From Halopseudomonas xiamenensis (GTDB taxonomy: Bacteria > Pseudomonadota > Gammaproteobacteria > Pseudomonadales > Pseudomonadaceae), in contig NZ_JACLGO010000030.1 in NCBI RefSeq assembly GCF_014219065.1, positions 1 through 56,734 of the forward strand: a stretch of 56,734 nt of DNA. The letters run 5' to 3'. The number at the start of each line of letters is the position of its first letter. The first letter of the stretch is position 1. The position numbers were made by a program, and so were the translations under genes. Shown in pieces: positions 19,697 through 28,344 of the stretch. The notes under the pieces were generated by a model, which saw only the letters and a program-made list of their open reading frames with translations, ran no database searches and had not been told where the DNA came from.

Positions 19697-21133
19697 ATGT
19701 TGCAACCCGTAATCATGGCCGGCGGTTCCGGTTCCCGGCTCTGGCCATTGTCCCGCCAGCTCAACCCCAAGCAGTTCCTGCCGCTGGCGGACCAGCAGTT
19801 GAGCATGCTGCAGGCCACCATCTGCCGTCTCAAGGGGCTGCCGTGTGCGCAGCTGCTGCTGATCTGCAATGAACAACACCGCTTCCTGGCTGCCACCCAG
19901 CTGGAGCAGTTGGGCATGGACGACACCCGTATCCTTCTCGAACCCTGCGGACGCAATACCGCCCCCGCCATCGCCCTAGCCGCGATCAAGCTGGCGACCG
20001 CGGGGCAGGACCCGCTGTTGCTGGTGCTCGCGGCGGACCACCGGATAGCCGACATTACCGCCTTTCAGGACAGCATACAGGCAGCGATTCCGCTGGCCGA
20101 GGCCGGCAAGCTGGTCACCTTCGGCATAGTGCCGGGCAGCGCCGAGACAGGCTATGGCTACATCCAGCAGGGCGAGCGGCTGAATGATCGCGCGTTCACC
20201 GTCAGCCGCTTCGTGGAGAAACCCGACGCCGCCACCGCCCATGCCTATGTGGAATCGGGCGAGTATTTCTGGAACAGCGGCATGTTCCTGTTCCGCGCCT
20301 CACGCTACCTGGAGGAGCTGGCCGACCACCGTCCGGACATTCTCACCGCCTGCCGCGAAGCCGCGCTGGGCAAGGCCTACGACATGCTGTTCACCCGCGT
20401 GGACGCCGAAGCGTTCGCCGCCTGCCCGGACGAGTCCATCGATTATGCCGTCATGGAGAACACCGCCGATGCGGTGGTAGTCAGCCTGGACGCCGGCTGG
20501 AGCGATATCGGTTCCTGGTCGGCGCTGTGGGATATCAGCGACAAGGATGCCGCTGGCAACGCCATGCAGGGTGACGTGCTGGCGCATGAGTCGCGCAACA
20601 CCCTGGTCCGCGCCGACCACCGCCTGGTCGCCACCCTGGGCGTGGATGACCTGATCGTCGTCGAAACCAAGGATGCCGTACTCGTCGCCCACCGCGACCG
20701 GGTGCAGGAGGTCAAGGCACTGGTGGAGAAGCTCAAGGCCACCGGTCGCCAGGAGCATATCAGCCACCGCGAAGTCTATCGGCCCTGGGGCGTATACGAC
20801 TCCATCGACCATGGCCATCGCTACCAGGTCAAGCACATCACGGTGAAGCCCGGCGCCAAACTGTCCCTGCAGATGCACCACCACCGCGCCGAACACTGGA
20901 TCGTGGTCTGCGGCACCGCCAGGGTCACCAATGGTGACAAGACCTATCTGGTGACGGAAAACCAGTCGTCCTACATCCCCATCGGCCAGGTGCACACCCT
21001 GGAAAACCCCGGCGTCATCGACCTGCAGCTGATCGAGGTGCAATCGGGCTCGTATCTGGGCGAGGACGACATAGTGCGTTTCGAAGACAGGTACGGGCGC
21101 GTGGAAAAAAACCCGGTCGCCACCAAGGCATAG
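19697..21133 (+). CDS. manC: Mannose-1-phosphate guanylyltransferase / mannose-6-phosphate isomerase
   Basis: This bifunctional type II PMI/GMP enzyme (AlgA, WbpW or CpsB family) makes mannose-6-phosphate from fructose-6-phosphate and then GDP-mannose from mannose-1-phosphate. The 478-residue protein begins [20 protein letters not shown], the GMP pyrophosphorylase signature. The C-terminal cupin (from about 380) has [16 protein letters not shown], the metal site of the isomerase. ATG at 19697 is chosen because AGGAG (19684-19688) is eight bases away; ATG 19691 is too close. ManB, at 38842-40236, supplies the linking mutase step. Confidence 0.93.
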   Translation: MLQPVIMAGGSGSRLWPLSRQLNPKQFLPLADQQLSMLQATICRLKGLPCAQLLLICNEQHRFLAATQLEQLGMDDTRILLEPCGRNTAPAIALAAIKLATAGQDPLLLVLAADHRIADITAFQDSIQAAIPLAEAGKLVTFGIVPGSAETGYGYIQQGERLNDRAFTVSRFVEKPDAATAHAYVESGEYFWNSGMFLFRASRYLEELADHRPDILTACREAALGKAYDMLFTRVDAEAFAACPDESIDYAVMENTADAVVVSLDAGWSDIGSWSALWDISDKDAAGNAMQGDVLAHESRNTLVRADHRLVATLGVDDLIVVETKDAVLVAHRDRVQEVKALVEKLKATGRQEHISHREVYRPWGVYDSIDHGHRYQVKHITVKPGAKLSLQMHHHRAEHWIVVCGTARVTNGDKTYLVTENQSSYIPIGQVHTLENPGVIDLQLIEVQSGSYLGEDDIVRFEDRYGRVEKNPVATKA

Positions 21134-21153
21134 TGCACGGGACCCGCAACCAC

Positions 21154-22629
21154 ATGAGTGCTGTTTCCCAACCCAAAGGCCTCGGCAGCATCGCTGCCCG
21201 AGGCGCGGTACTGACCATGGGCGGCCAGGGCGTGAAGATCATGCTGCAGTTCTGCGGCATCGTGATCCTCGCGCGCCTGCTCTCCCCGGATGACTACGGC
21301 CTGCTGGCCATGGTCGTGGTACTCACCGGCCTTGGTGAGGTGCTGCGCGACTTCGGCCTGTCATCGGCTGCCGTGCAGGCCACCAGCCTCTGCCGGCAAC
21401 AACGCAGCAACCTGTTCTGGATCAACTCGGCCATCGGCCTGGGCCTGGCCACGCTGGTGTTCGCCATCGCCCCGGCGATCGCCAGCTTCTATGCCGAACC
21501 CAGGCTGGTTGCCATCAGCCAGGTGCTGGCAATCACCTTCATCCTGAACGGCATCGCCACCCAGTACCGTGCCCAGCTCAACCGCAGCATGCGCTTCGGC
21601 AGCCTGGCGCTGGCCGATATCATCGGCATGGCCGGCGGGCTGGGTGCTGGCCTGCACATGGCCTTGAGCGGCTTCGGCTACTGGGCGCTGGTCGGGCAGC
21701 AGCTGGCGTTGTCCGGCACCACGCTGTGCGTGTTGCTGGCCAGCGCGCGCTGGCTGCCGGGCCTGCCGCGCAGCGGCGTACCCATGCGCGCCCTGCTGGG
21801 CTATGGCGGCAATCTCATGGGCACGCAACTGATCGGCTATGCCACCCGCAACCTGGACAGCCTGATCATCGGCTACCGCTTCGGCGCCGAATCCCTCGGC
21901 CTGTACAGCAAGTCCTACCAGCTATCCATGCTGCCGCTGAACCAGATCAACGCACCGGCCACTACCATCGCACTACCGGTACTGTCGCGGCTGCAGCACG
22001 AGCCGCAGCGGTATCGGCAATTCCTGCTGCACGGCCAGACGGTCATGCTGCATGTGATCGTCGGGCTGCTGAGCTTTGCCGCAGCAATGGCCGAACCCCT
22101 GATCCTGCTGGTGCTGGGCCCGCAATGGACCCCGGCGGTACCGATCTTTCGCATTCTCGCGGTAGCGGGCATCTTCCAGGCGGCCAGCTATGCCAGCTAC
22201 TGGGTGTTCCTGTCCAAGGGACTGACGGGGCTGCATCTGCGTTTCACCCTGCTCTCCAGGCCGGTCCTGATGGCCTGCATCCTGCTCGGCGCCTTGTGGG
22301 GCATGCCCGGCGTGGCCCTGACCGTCGCCGGCGGCATGGCGGTGTCATGGCTGTGGGCCCTGCTGTTCCTGAGGCATTCCGGCGCGCCGGTACGGGGCAT
22401 GTTGCGCAACGGCCTGATCATCATCAGTGGGTATGCCATCAGTGGCGGCCTGACCTGGTATGGCGCCCACACCTGGAGCGACGCGCCGGTGACACAGCTG
22501 CTGATCAGCCTGCCCCTGATGGCCGCGAGCCTGCTGTTCATCTGCCTGATCTGGCGGCCCTTCCGCAACAGCATGTTGCAGATACTCGACTCCAGGGCAC
22601 TGCTGCGGGCCAAGCGACCCGCGGCGTAA
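21154..22629 (+). CDS. wzx: Lipid-linked oligosaccharide flippase, Wzx/MOP family
   Basis: The protein has 491 residues and about twelve to fourteen membrane spans. It belongs to the polysaccharide transporter (WcaL/Wzx-like, MOP/MATE) family. Typical features are the N-terminal ARGAVLTMGGQGVKIMLQF, LLSPDDYGLLAMV and the mid-protein ATRNLDSLIIGYRFG segment. It should move the undecaprenyl-linked repeat unit to the periplasm. A GTG overlapping the manC stop at 21133 is an alternative start seven codons upstream; I prefer the ATG, although neither has a strong RBS. Confidence 0.87.
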   Translation: MSAVSQPKGLGSIAARGAVLTMGGQGVKIMLQFCGIVILARLLSPDDYGLLAMVVVLTGLGEVLRDFGLSSAAVQATSLCRQQRSNLFWINSAIGLGLATLVFAIAPAIASFYAEPRLVAISQVLAITFILNGIATQYRAQLNRSMRFGSLALADIIGMAGGLGAGLHMALSGFGYWALVGQQLALSGTTLCVLLASARWLPGLPRSGVPMRALLGYGGNLMGTQLIGYATRNLDSLIIGYRFGAESLGLYSKSYQLSMLPLNQINAPATTIALPVLSRLQHEPQRYRQFLLHGQTVMLHVIVGLLSFAAAMAEPLILLVLGPQWTPAVPIFRILAVAGIFQAASYASYWVFLSKGLTGLHLRFTLLSRPVLMACILLGALWGMPGVALTVAGGMAVSWLWALLFLRHSGAPVRGMLRNGLIIISGYAISGGLTWYGAHTWSDAPVTQLLISLPLMAASLLFICLIWRPFRNSMLQILDSRALLRAKRPAA

Positions 22630-22665
22630 CCGCCACCATCCCATTTCGTCATTCTCGGAAGCACC

Positions 22666-24009
22666 ATGAAAAAGCATTTGAAAGCCATCCTGGGCTACCC
22701 GCCCCTGTTGTTTCTCTGTGACCGACTGCTGTTCAGCATCCAGCGTAAATCGCCCCGAGGCGGGGCTCCTACCCTCAACGCCAACCCCACCCCCGACCCC
22801 GTGGGAGCGGCGCCCCGCCGCGATGACCGAACGCACCAATCGCCCCGAGGCGGGGCTCCTACCTATAGTCTGCTGATTGCCCCACCCGGCGGCGGCAATA
22901 TCGGTGACCAGGCCATGGTCGAGTGCTTCCTGGAAAACACCCCGGGACAGATCATCATCATCTGCCGCACCCCCAGCGATATCAGCATCCCTGCCGAGTA
23001 CCACCAGCGCACCCAACTGGTCGCCCTGCCAGGGCTGATCTATGGCCATCTGCCCAACCACCTGGCCAGCATGCAGCACTTCCTCCGCCTGCTGCACCGG
23101 GCCGAATCCGTGGCCATCACTGGCGCCGACATCATGGACGGCGCCTACAACTGGCACGCCTCCAGCAACCGGGCCAACCTCGCCTGGCTGGCAGCACAGA
23201 CCGGCGTACCAGTGCGGATTCTCGGCTTCAGCTGGAACGGCCACGCCCACCCGCATGCCCTGCGCGCCCTGAAACGCGCCAGCGCAGCCGGAGCGCAGCT
23301 CTGCCTGCGCGACCCGCTATCAGCCGAACGGGCCCGCGCTGATGGCCTGGCCAATGTCAGCGAAGTAGCGGATATGGTATTCGCCGCACGCACAGTGGAC
23401 CTTGACGCAGCATCCCGGCTACTGGCCTCACTGCCCGCCGGCAGCCGCTACGCCCTGGTCAACGCCAGCGGCCTGATCGGCAGTGGCCAGCAGATCGAGG
23501 AGTACCGGCCGGTGATCCGGGAGCTGCAACACCATGGCCTGCACGTGGTCCTGCTGCCCCACGTCTCCCGGCCCGGCGGCGATGACCTGCGGCTATGCCG
23601 GCAGATCCATCAGGCAGTCGATGATCCGGCGCTCCTGCTGATCGACCACCTGCCCTGCCCGGCCACCATCCGCGGCCTGACCGCTGGCGCCACCCTGGTC
23701 GTCACCGGCCGCATGCACCTGGCCATCATGTCGCTGTATCACGCTGTACCGGCAATTACCCTCGCCACCCAGGGCAAGGTCGAGGGGCTGATGCGCCTGT
23801 TCGGTGCGGAATGCCTGTGTGTCGACCCGCAGCCCGGCTTCGGCCAGAGCGTCATCGCCATCATCCGGCAGGTACTGTCGCAGCCGGAGGATCTTCACCA
23901 GCACCTGCTCAGCAAACTGCCGGAAGTACGCGCCATGGCACGTCGGAACTTCATCGCCACCGCCAGGGCTGCCACTGAACGGGAGGCAACGGCCTATGCC
24001 TACGATTGA
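22666..24009 (+). CDS. Polysaccharide pyruvyl transferase with in-frame REP-like insertion
   Basis: The 447-residue protein of the pyruvyl-transferase family would transfer pyruvate from PEP to a hydroxyl pair of a sugar, giving an acidic ketal. The core starts at about residue 66 with YSLLIAPPGGGNIGDQAM, where family members usually begin. Upstream is a 27-residue hydrophobic leader and then about 38 residues encoded by three palindromic units (see 22748-22863), which read through without a stop. Later family features include GADIMDGAYNW and TGRMHLAIMSL. The gene overlaps the FrhB-like gene by 14 bases. The leader plus repeat segment is an oddity, and the core looks intact. Confidence 0.82.
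   Translation: MKKHLKAILGYPPLLFLCDRLLFSIQRKSPRGGAPTLNANPTPDPVGAAPRRDDRTHQSPRGGAPTYSLLIAPPGGGNIGDQAMVECFLENTPGQIIIICRTPSDISIPAEYHQRTQLVALPGLIYGHLPNHLASMQHFLRLLHRAESVAITGADIMDGAYNWHASSNRANLAWLAAQTGVPVRILGFSWNGHAHPHALRALKRASAAGAQLCLRDPLSAERARADGLANVSEVADMVFAARTVDLDAASRLLASLPAGSRYALVNASGLIGSGQQIEEYRPVIRELQHHGLHVVLLPHVSRPGGDDLRLCRQIHQAVDDPALLLIDHLPCPATIRGLTAGATLVVTGRMHLAIMSLYHAVPAITLATQGKVEGLMRLFGAECLCVDPQPGFGQSVIAIIRQVLSQPEDLHQHLLSKLPEVRAMARRNFIATARAATEREATAYAYD
22748..22863. repeat. REP-like palindromes inside the pyruvyl transferase coding region
   Basis: AATCGCCCCGAGGCGGGGCT continues to CCTACC at 22748-22773 and is repeated exactly at 22838-22863, 90 bases (30 codons) later. Between them GTGGGAGCGGCGCCCCGCCG and following CGAT (22801-22824) is an inverted relative. 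GGGAGC and GGAGCC ends on palindromic stems are typical of Pseudomonas REP elements. The reading frame stays open and gives SPRGGAPT twice. Confidence 0.88.
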
Positions 24010-25390
24010 GCAGGTAGTCGAACGGGATATCTGTGTGGGTTGCGGAGCCTGCCAGTTCGCCACCCGGGGAGAAGTCAACGTCAGCCGCAACGAGCAGGGC
24101 TATTACAGCGCCGACCTGTCCCGCGCCCGCCCCGATAGCCTCACCAGCGCCAGCCGGGTCTGCCCGTTCAGCAACGAATCGGCCAATGAAGATGCCATCG
24201 TCCGCCAGGTATTTGCCGATATCCCCAAGCATGACCCACGCACCGGCAGATACCTCAGTATCGCCGCCGCCCGGGTCAATGATGATGAGTACCTGCAGGG
24301 CAGCAGCTCCGGCGGCCTGACCAGTTGGCTGCTGGCGCAACTGCTCGACGGCGGGCATATCGACGGGGTGATCCATGTCGGCCAGGGCGGCGACGGGTTG
24401 TTTTCCTATCGCGTTTCCTACACCCAGCAGGAACTGCGCGCCCGACGCAAATCCATCTACTACTCGACCAGCTTCAATACCGCGCTGCAGAGCATCCATG
24501 GCGACGGCCGGCGCTATGCACTGGTTGGCGTCCCCTGTTTCATCAAGAGCGCCCGCCTGCTGTGCATGCAAGACCCTATCCTGGCCGGGCAACTGGCGTA
24601 CTTCGTCGGGCTGGTGTGCGGCCATCTGAAGTCCGCCGCCTTCGCCGAACTGCTGGCCTGGCAATGCGGCATAGAACCTGGGCAACTGGCCGCGGTGGAT
24701 TTTCGCATCAAGCAGCCAGGCCGAGATGCCGGTCGCTACAGCTTCGCCGCCAGGGCCCGGTACCCCGGCGGCCATTCGGCCAGTGACGACCAATGGATCA
24801 CCCGCCCGACCAGCGAGCTGCTCGGCGGCAACTGGGGCCATGCCCTGTTCCAGCTCAACGCCTGCAACTATTGCGACGATATCTTCGCCGAAACCGCGGA
24901 CGTGGTGCTGGGCGATGCCTGGTTGCCGGAATACCGCGCGGACTGGCGCGGTACCAATATCCTGCTGTGCCGCAACCGCCTGATACAGAGCCTGATAGAC
25001 CAGGCCACGAGTACCGGCGAGCTGTTTCTGCAAGCCATATCCCCGGCCCAGGCCGCCAGCTCCCAGGCCGGCAATTTCCGGCATCGCCATGAAGGGCTGG
25101 CACTGCGCCTGGCCGATGACCAGAGCGCCGGCCTGTGGAGCCCGAACAAACGCGTCCTGGCCGATCACAACGTGGTCAACGCCCGGCGCCGCGAACTGAT
25201 CCGCCGGCGCCGGGCGCTATCGGCAGCCAGCCATGAGCTGTTCGCCGAAGCCCGCCGGCAGAATGCCCTGCAGCTGTTCATCGCACGTATCACGCCGCTG
25301 GTACAGCTCTATGAGAAATGCAATACCCCTTCGCTGCCACGCCGCCTGCTGGGCCTGGCCAAACGCAAGCTCCAGTTGATTCGCCCCTGA
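23996..25390 (+). CDS. FrhB/FdhB-like iron-sulfur protein of polysaccharide clusters
   Basis: The 464-residue protein resembles the coenzyme F420 hydrogenase/dehydrogenase beta-subunit family, which is common beside pyruvyl transferases in exopolysaccharide loci of bacteria without F420. The N-terminus has a ferredoxin-like site, DICVGCGACQ, with a fourth Cys in VCPF. Further cysteines occur in VGVPCFIKSARLLC and ACNYCDDIFAETADVVLGDAW. ATG 23996 is chosen for GGGAGG ten bases upstream; it overlaps the previous gene by 14 bases. It may reduce or modify a sugar or lipid intermediate; the true reaction is not established. Confidence 0.82.
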   Translation: MPTIEQVVERDICVGCGACQFATRGEVNVSRNEQGYYSADLSRARPDSLTSASRVCPFSNESANEDAIVRQVFADIPKHDPRTGRYLSIAAARVNDDEYLQGSSSGGLTSWLLAQLLDGGHIDGVIHVGQGGDGLFSYRVSYTQQELRARRKSIYYSTSFNTALQSIHGDGRRYALVGVPCFIKSARLLCMQDPILAGQLAYFVGLVCGHLKSAAFAELLAWQCGIEPGQLAAVDFRIKQPGRDAGRYSFAARARYPGGHSASDDQWITRPTSELLGGNWGHALFQLNACNYCDDIFAETADVVLGDAWLPEYRADWRGTNILLCRNRLIQSLIDQATSTGELFLQAISPAQAASSQAGNFRHRHEGLALRLADDQSAGLWSPNKRVLADHNVVNARRRELIRRRRALSAASHELFAEARRQNALQLFIARITPLVQLYEKCNTPSLPRRLLGLAKRKLQLIRP

Positions 25391-25413
25391 CCTCATAACG
25401 CAGATTCGATGCC

Positions 25414-26517
25414 ATGATCCGAATGCTTCGCGCCACACGGCACTCCCGCCCGGAACCAGCGGTCTCCAGCTCCCGGTCAACCACCCATCCCGCCCCCAGG
25501 GAGCAACCACTGCCCAGCAAACCAGGGCAACGCCTGAAAATCGGCTATGTGCCCGGCTTCGCCGAGGAGAACGCCTACGTCCAACGCACCCAGGACGCCC
25601 TGTCGCATCTCGGACATGTGTATCCCTTGTCCCCATCGACCAAGTCGCTGTGGCGCATGCTGCAATTTCGTCCCGGCTTCTTCGATGTCATCATCGTCAA
25701 CTGGCTGGAACACAAGACCGCCAGCCCGAGTACCGGCAAACCGTCACTCCTGGGCATCGTCGCCTATTTCGTACAGATTTTCGCCTTTCGTATCCTGGCG
25801 CGGCGCCTGGTCTATGTCCGCCACAATATCTACCCGCATCACGCCAACAGCCGGAGTGCAGCGGCACTGACCCGGGTCATTGATCTATCGGAGCGCCTGT
25901 ACTCGGCCACCGCCACCCACAGCGGCCATTTCCCGAACAAGCACTACATCCCCCATCCGTTGTATTACGAACAGCCCATGGCCGGTAACACCGGGAAGAA
26001 CTGTCACTTCATCGTGTTCGGGCGGGTCATGCCGTACAAGAACATCGAGCAGTTGATCGACAGCTTCCCGGTTGACCAGCCACTGATCGTCGCCGGCCCC
26101 TGCGATGACCAGGACTATTTCGAGCAGCTGAAAACCGCCGCCGAAGGCAAGCAGATCGAGTTCATCCCACGCTTTCTATCCGAGGAAGAAGCCAGGGAAC
26201 TGGTCGGCACCGCGCGCGGGCTGATCCTGTCCCACGCCGATGACGACATGATCGTCAGCGGCAGCTTCTTCTATGCGCTGAGCCTTGGCACCCCGGTGAT
26301 AGGGGTGAAAACCCCCTTCTTCAGCTGGGTACAGCAGGAGCTGGCACTGCAGGGGCTGACGGTCATCGATGACCTTCAGTCCATCGAGTCCGCACTCACC
26401 CAACAGCCCCACCTGCCAGCGGAGGAGATCGTCCGCTCGGCCCGGCAGTACTTTTCCCTGGCAACGGTGATCGGCTATTGGCGAAAGCTGTTTCTCCAAT
26501 TGGAAGTGCAAGGCTAA
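25414..26517 (+). CDS. Glycosyltransferase, GT-B fold
   Basis: The 367-residue product has a disordered N-terminus (about 40 residues) and then a GT-B enzyme resembling GumK-like and other polysaccharide glycosyltransferases. Recognisable are KIGYVPGFAEENAYV, YVRHNIYPHH, and the donor-domain start HFIVFGRVMPYKNIEQLI. Near the end SFFYALSLGTPVIGVKTPFF replaces the usual E-x7-E motif of GT4, so the exact family is uncertain. The fourth glycosyltransferase of the operon, it may add glucuronate, glucose or mannose. The start is uncertain; another ATG lies three codons in. Confidence 0.75.
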   Translation: MIRMLRATRHSRPEPAVSSSRSTTHPAPREQPLPSKPGQRLKIGYVPGFAEENAYVQRTQDALSHLGHVYPLSPSTKSLWRMLQFRPGFFDVIIVNWLEHKTASPSTGKPSLLGIVAYFVQIFAFRILARRLVYVRHNIYPHHANSRSAAALTRVIDLSERLYSATATHSGHFPNKHYIPHPLYYEQPMAGNTGKNCHFIVFGRVMPYKNIEQLIDSFPVDQPLIVAGPCDDQDYFEQLKTAAEGKQIEFIPRFLSEEEARELVGTARGLILSHADDDMIVSGSFFYALSLGTPVIGVKTPFFSWVQQELALQGLTVIDDLQSIESALTQQPHLPAEEIVRSARQYFSLATVIGYWRKLFLQLEVQG

Positions 26518-26540
26518 GCGAAGTGCTGTTGGGCTCTGGA

Positions 26541-26647
26541 GGGTCGAGTTCCAGCTCGACCAGCGGAGCAACATGAAAAGCCGCAGGCCGGGATGGAACC
26601 CGGCCTTCCATGTCCCCCTTCGGGTTGTCGAGCGCCTGCTCGACGAC
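26541..26647. repeat. Three consecutive palindromes between a glycosyltransferase gene and wcaJ
   Basis: Stems GGTCGAG/CTCGACC (26542-26561), GGCCGGG/CCCGGCC (26586-26605) and GTCGAGC/GCTCGAC (26627-26644). The last belongs to the family seen at 16.15 and 38.74 kb. They lie within the operon, where they could shield upstream mRNA from 3' exonucleases. Confidence 0.7.
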
Positions 26648-26723
26648 ATCATCCAGGCAACTCGCCCCCCCATGCCATCACCCTCTCCTCCCCCAAACAC
26701 CGAATACCTTGAAGGTCACCACC

Positions 26724-28139
26724 ATGCTGAACAATCAAGACGGCATCATCCGCTCCAACGAACCCATACTGGCAGTCATCCAGCGCTGGCTGGATATCCT
26801 GGTCATCGGCCTGGCATTGGTGCTGGTCATTCTATGGCGTGCCCCCCCCTACGATGCCCACCACTGGATCAACCTGCTGATCGCCATGTTCGGCTTCTAT
26901 CTGCTCAGCGACATGAGCCAACTGTATGGATCATGGCGTGGCGAACATACCTTCCGCGAACACCGCCGGGTGGCCGCCAACTGGGGCGCCGCATTCATCC
27001 TCATGGCGGCGGCCGATTACCTGTGGTTCCACAACGGCCTGCTCACCGACGCGGACAAGCTCTACTGGTTCGCCACCACCCTGGTGATCCTCAGCGGCTA
27101 TCGCATCGTCCTGCGCCAGATCATGCGCACCCTGCGGGCCAATGGCTACAACAGCCGCACGGTCGCCATCGTCGGCGCCGGACCGCTCGGTCAGCGCCTG
27201 GCCAACAACATCCTCGGCAACCCGTGGATGGGGCTGGACCTGCTCGGTTTCTATGACGACCAGGTCAGAGGCGCAGTCGCGCTCCCCGACATACAGCAAC
27301 CCATGCAGGTCAAGGGCAATATCCAGGCGGTGATCGAAGGAGCGCGCGCCGGTTACATCGACAAGGTGTACATCACCCTGCCCATGCGCTCGGAAGACCA
27401 GATCAAGGCGTTGCTGGACCAACTCAGCGACAGTACCGCATCGGTCTACCTGATCCCCAACGTGTTCATCTTCGACCTGCTGCATGCACGCAGCGAAAGC
27501 ATCAACGGCCTGCCCAGCATCAGCATCTTCGACTCACCTATGGATGGCGCCAATCGCCTGGTCAAGCGGATCGAGGATGTGCTGCTGTCGTTACTCATCC
27601 TGTGCCTCATCGCCGTCCCCATGTTGCTGATCGCCCTGGCGGTACGCCTGAGTTCACCCGGCCCGGCACTGTTCCGGCAGAAGCGCTACGGCATGGATGG
27701 GCGACCCATCGAAGTGTGGAAATTCCGCAGCATGACCGTCATGGAAAACGGCGCCGCGGTTACCCAGGCCACCCGCCATGACAGCCGCATCACCCCGTTG
27801 GGCGCCTTCCTGCGCCGCACCTCCCTCGATGAACTGCCGCAGTTCATCAATGTGCTGCGCGGCGAGATGTCCATTGTCGGCCCACGACCACATGCCATCG
27901 CTCACAACGAGGAATACCGCAAGCTGATCACCGGCTACATGCTGCGGCACAAGGTCAAGCCGGGCATCACCGGCTGGGCGCAGATCAACGGCTGGCGCGG
28001 CGAGACGGAAACGCTCGACAAGATGGAAAAGCGCATCGAGTACGACCTCAACTACATCCGCCGCTGGTCATTATGGCTCGACCTGAAGATCGTCTTCCTG
28101 ACGATCTTCAAGGGCTTCATCAACAAGAATGCCTACTGA
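26724..28139 (+). CDS. wcaJ: Undecaprenyl-phosphate glucose phosphotransferase (WcaJ/GumD type)
   Basis: This polyprenyl-phosphate hexose-1-phosphate transferase starts the repeat unit by moving Glc-1-P from UDP-glucose to undecaprenyl phosphate. The 471-residue protein has four N-terminal membrane spans (about 15-140), a nucleotide-binding-like middle domain (AIVGAGPLGQRLANNI) and a C-terminal catalytic domain after a reentrant helix (about 275-300). That domain shows the family motifs KRYGMDGRPIEVWKFRSM, RRTSLDELPQFINVLRGEMS and VKPGITGWAQINGWRGET. ATG 26724 follows GAAGGT. It is last in the ops-led operon, and the repeats at 28.16 kb follow it. Confidence 0.93.
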   Translation: MLNNQDGIIRSNEPILAVIQRWLDILVIGLALVLVILWRAPPYDAHHWINLLIAMFGFYLLSDMSQLYGSWRGEHTFREHRRVAANWGAAFILMAAADYLWFHNGLLTDADKLYWFATTLVILSGYRIVLRQIMRTLRANGYNSRTVAIVGAGPLGQRLANNILGNPWMGLDLLGFYDDQVRGAVALPDIQQPMQVKGNIQAVIEGARAGYIDKVYITLPMRSEDQIKALLDQLSDSTASVYLIPNVFIFDLLHARSESINGLPSISIFDSPMDGANRLVKRIEDVLLSLLILCLIAVPMLLIALAVRLSSPGPALFRQKRYGMDGRPIEVWKFRSMTVMENGAAVTQATRHDSRITPLGAFLRRTSLDELPQFINVLRGEMSIVGPRPHAIAHNEEYRKLITGYMLRHKVKPGITGWAQINGWRGETETLDKMEKRIEYDLNYIRRWSLWLDLKIVFLTIFKGFINKNAY

Positions 28140-28161
28140 CATCGTCATCCTTTGTCTCACC

Positions 28162-28252
28162 TCGTCATCCTTCGCGAAGGCGAAGGATCCATCGTCCAGA
28201 CAAGCTCCAGTGTCGCCGGTGGATCCTCGGCCTGCGCCGAGGATGACGTGAA
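28162..28252. repeat. Composite palindrome, CGAAGGATCC/GGATCCTCGG family, copy 1
   Basis: GTCATCCTTCGCGAAGGCGA begins a first palindromic arm, and GGATCCTCGGCCTGCGCCGA leads to GGATGAC as the second, with a 30-base spacer ending CCGGTGGATCC. Similar 85-base elements occur at 33.0 kb (opposite orientation) and 37.5 kb. This copy separates convergent wcaJ and the DUF1329 gene. Confidence 0.85.
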
Positions 28253-28282
28253 ACCCGGAAGAATGGGGTGAGAGCCGACAAC

Positions 28283-28314
28283 AAAAATAAAAAAGGGGCA
28301 TCCGAAGATGCCCC
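28283..28314 (-). terminator. Rho-independent terminator of the DUF1302-DUF1329 unit
   Basis: On the minus strand GGGGCATC-TTCG-GATGCCCC (a UUCG tetraloop on an 8-bp GC-rich stem) is followed directly by TTTTTTATTTTT. It lies 30 bases after the DUF1329 stop and is a textbook intrinsic terminator. Confidence 0.93.
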
Positions 28315-28344
28315 TCAAACCCAAACGTAAAGCAACTACCGCAA

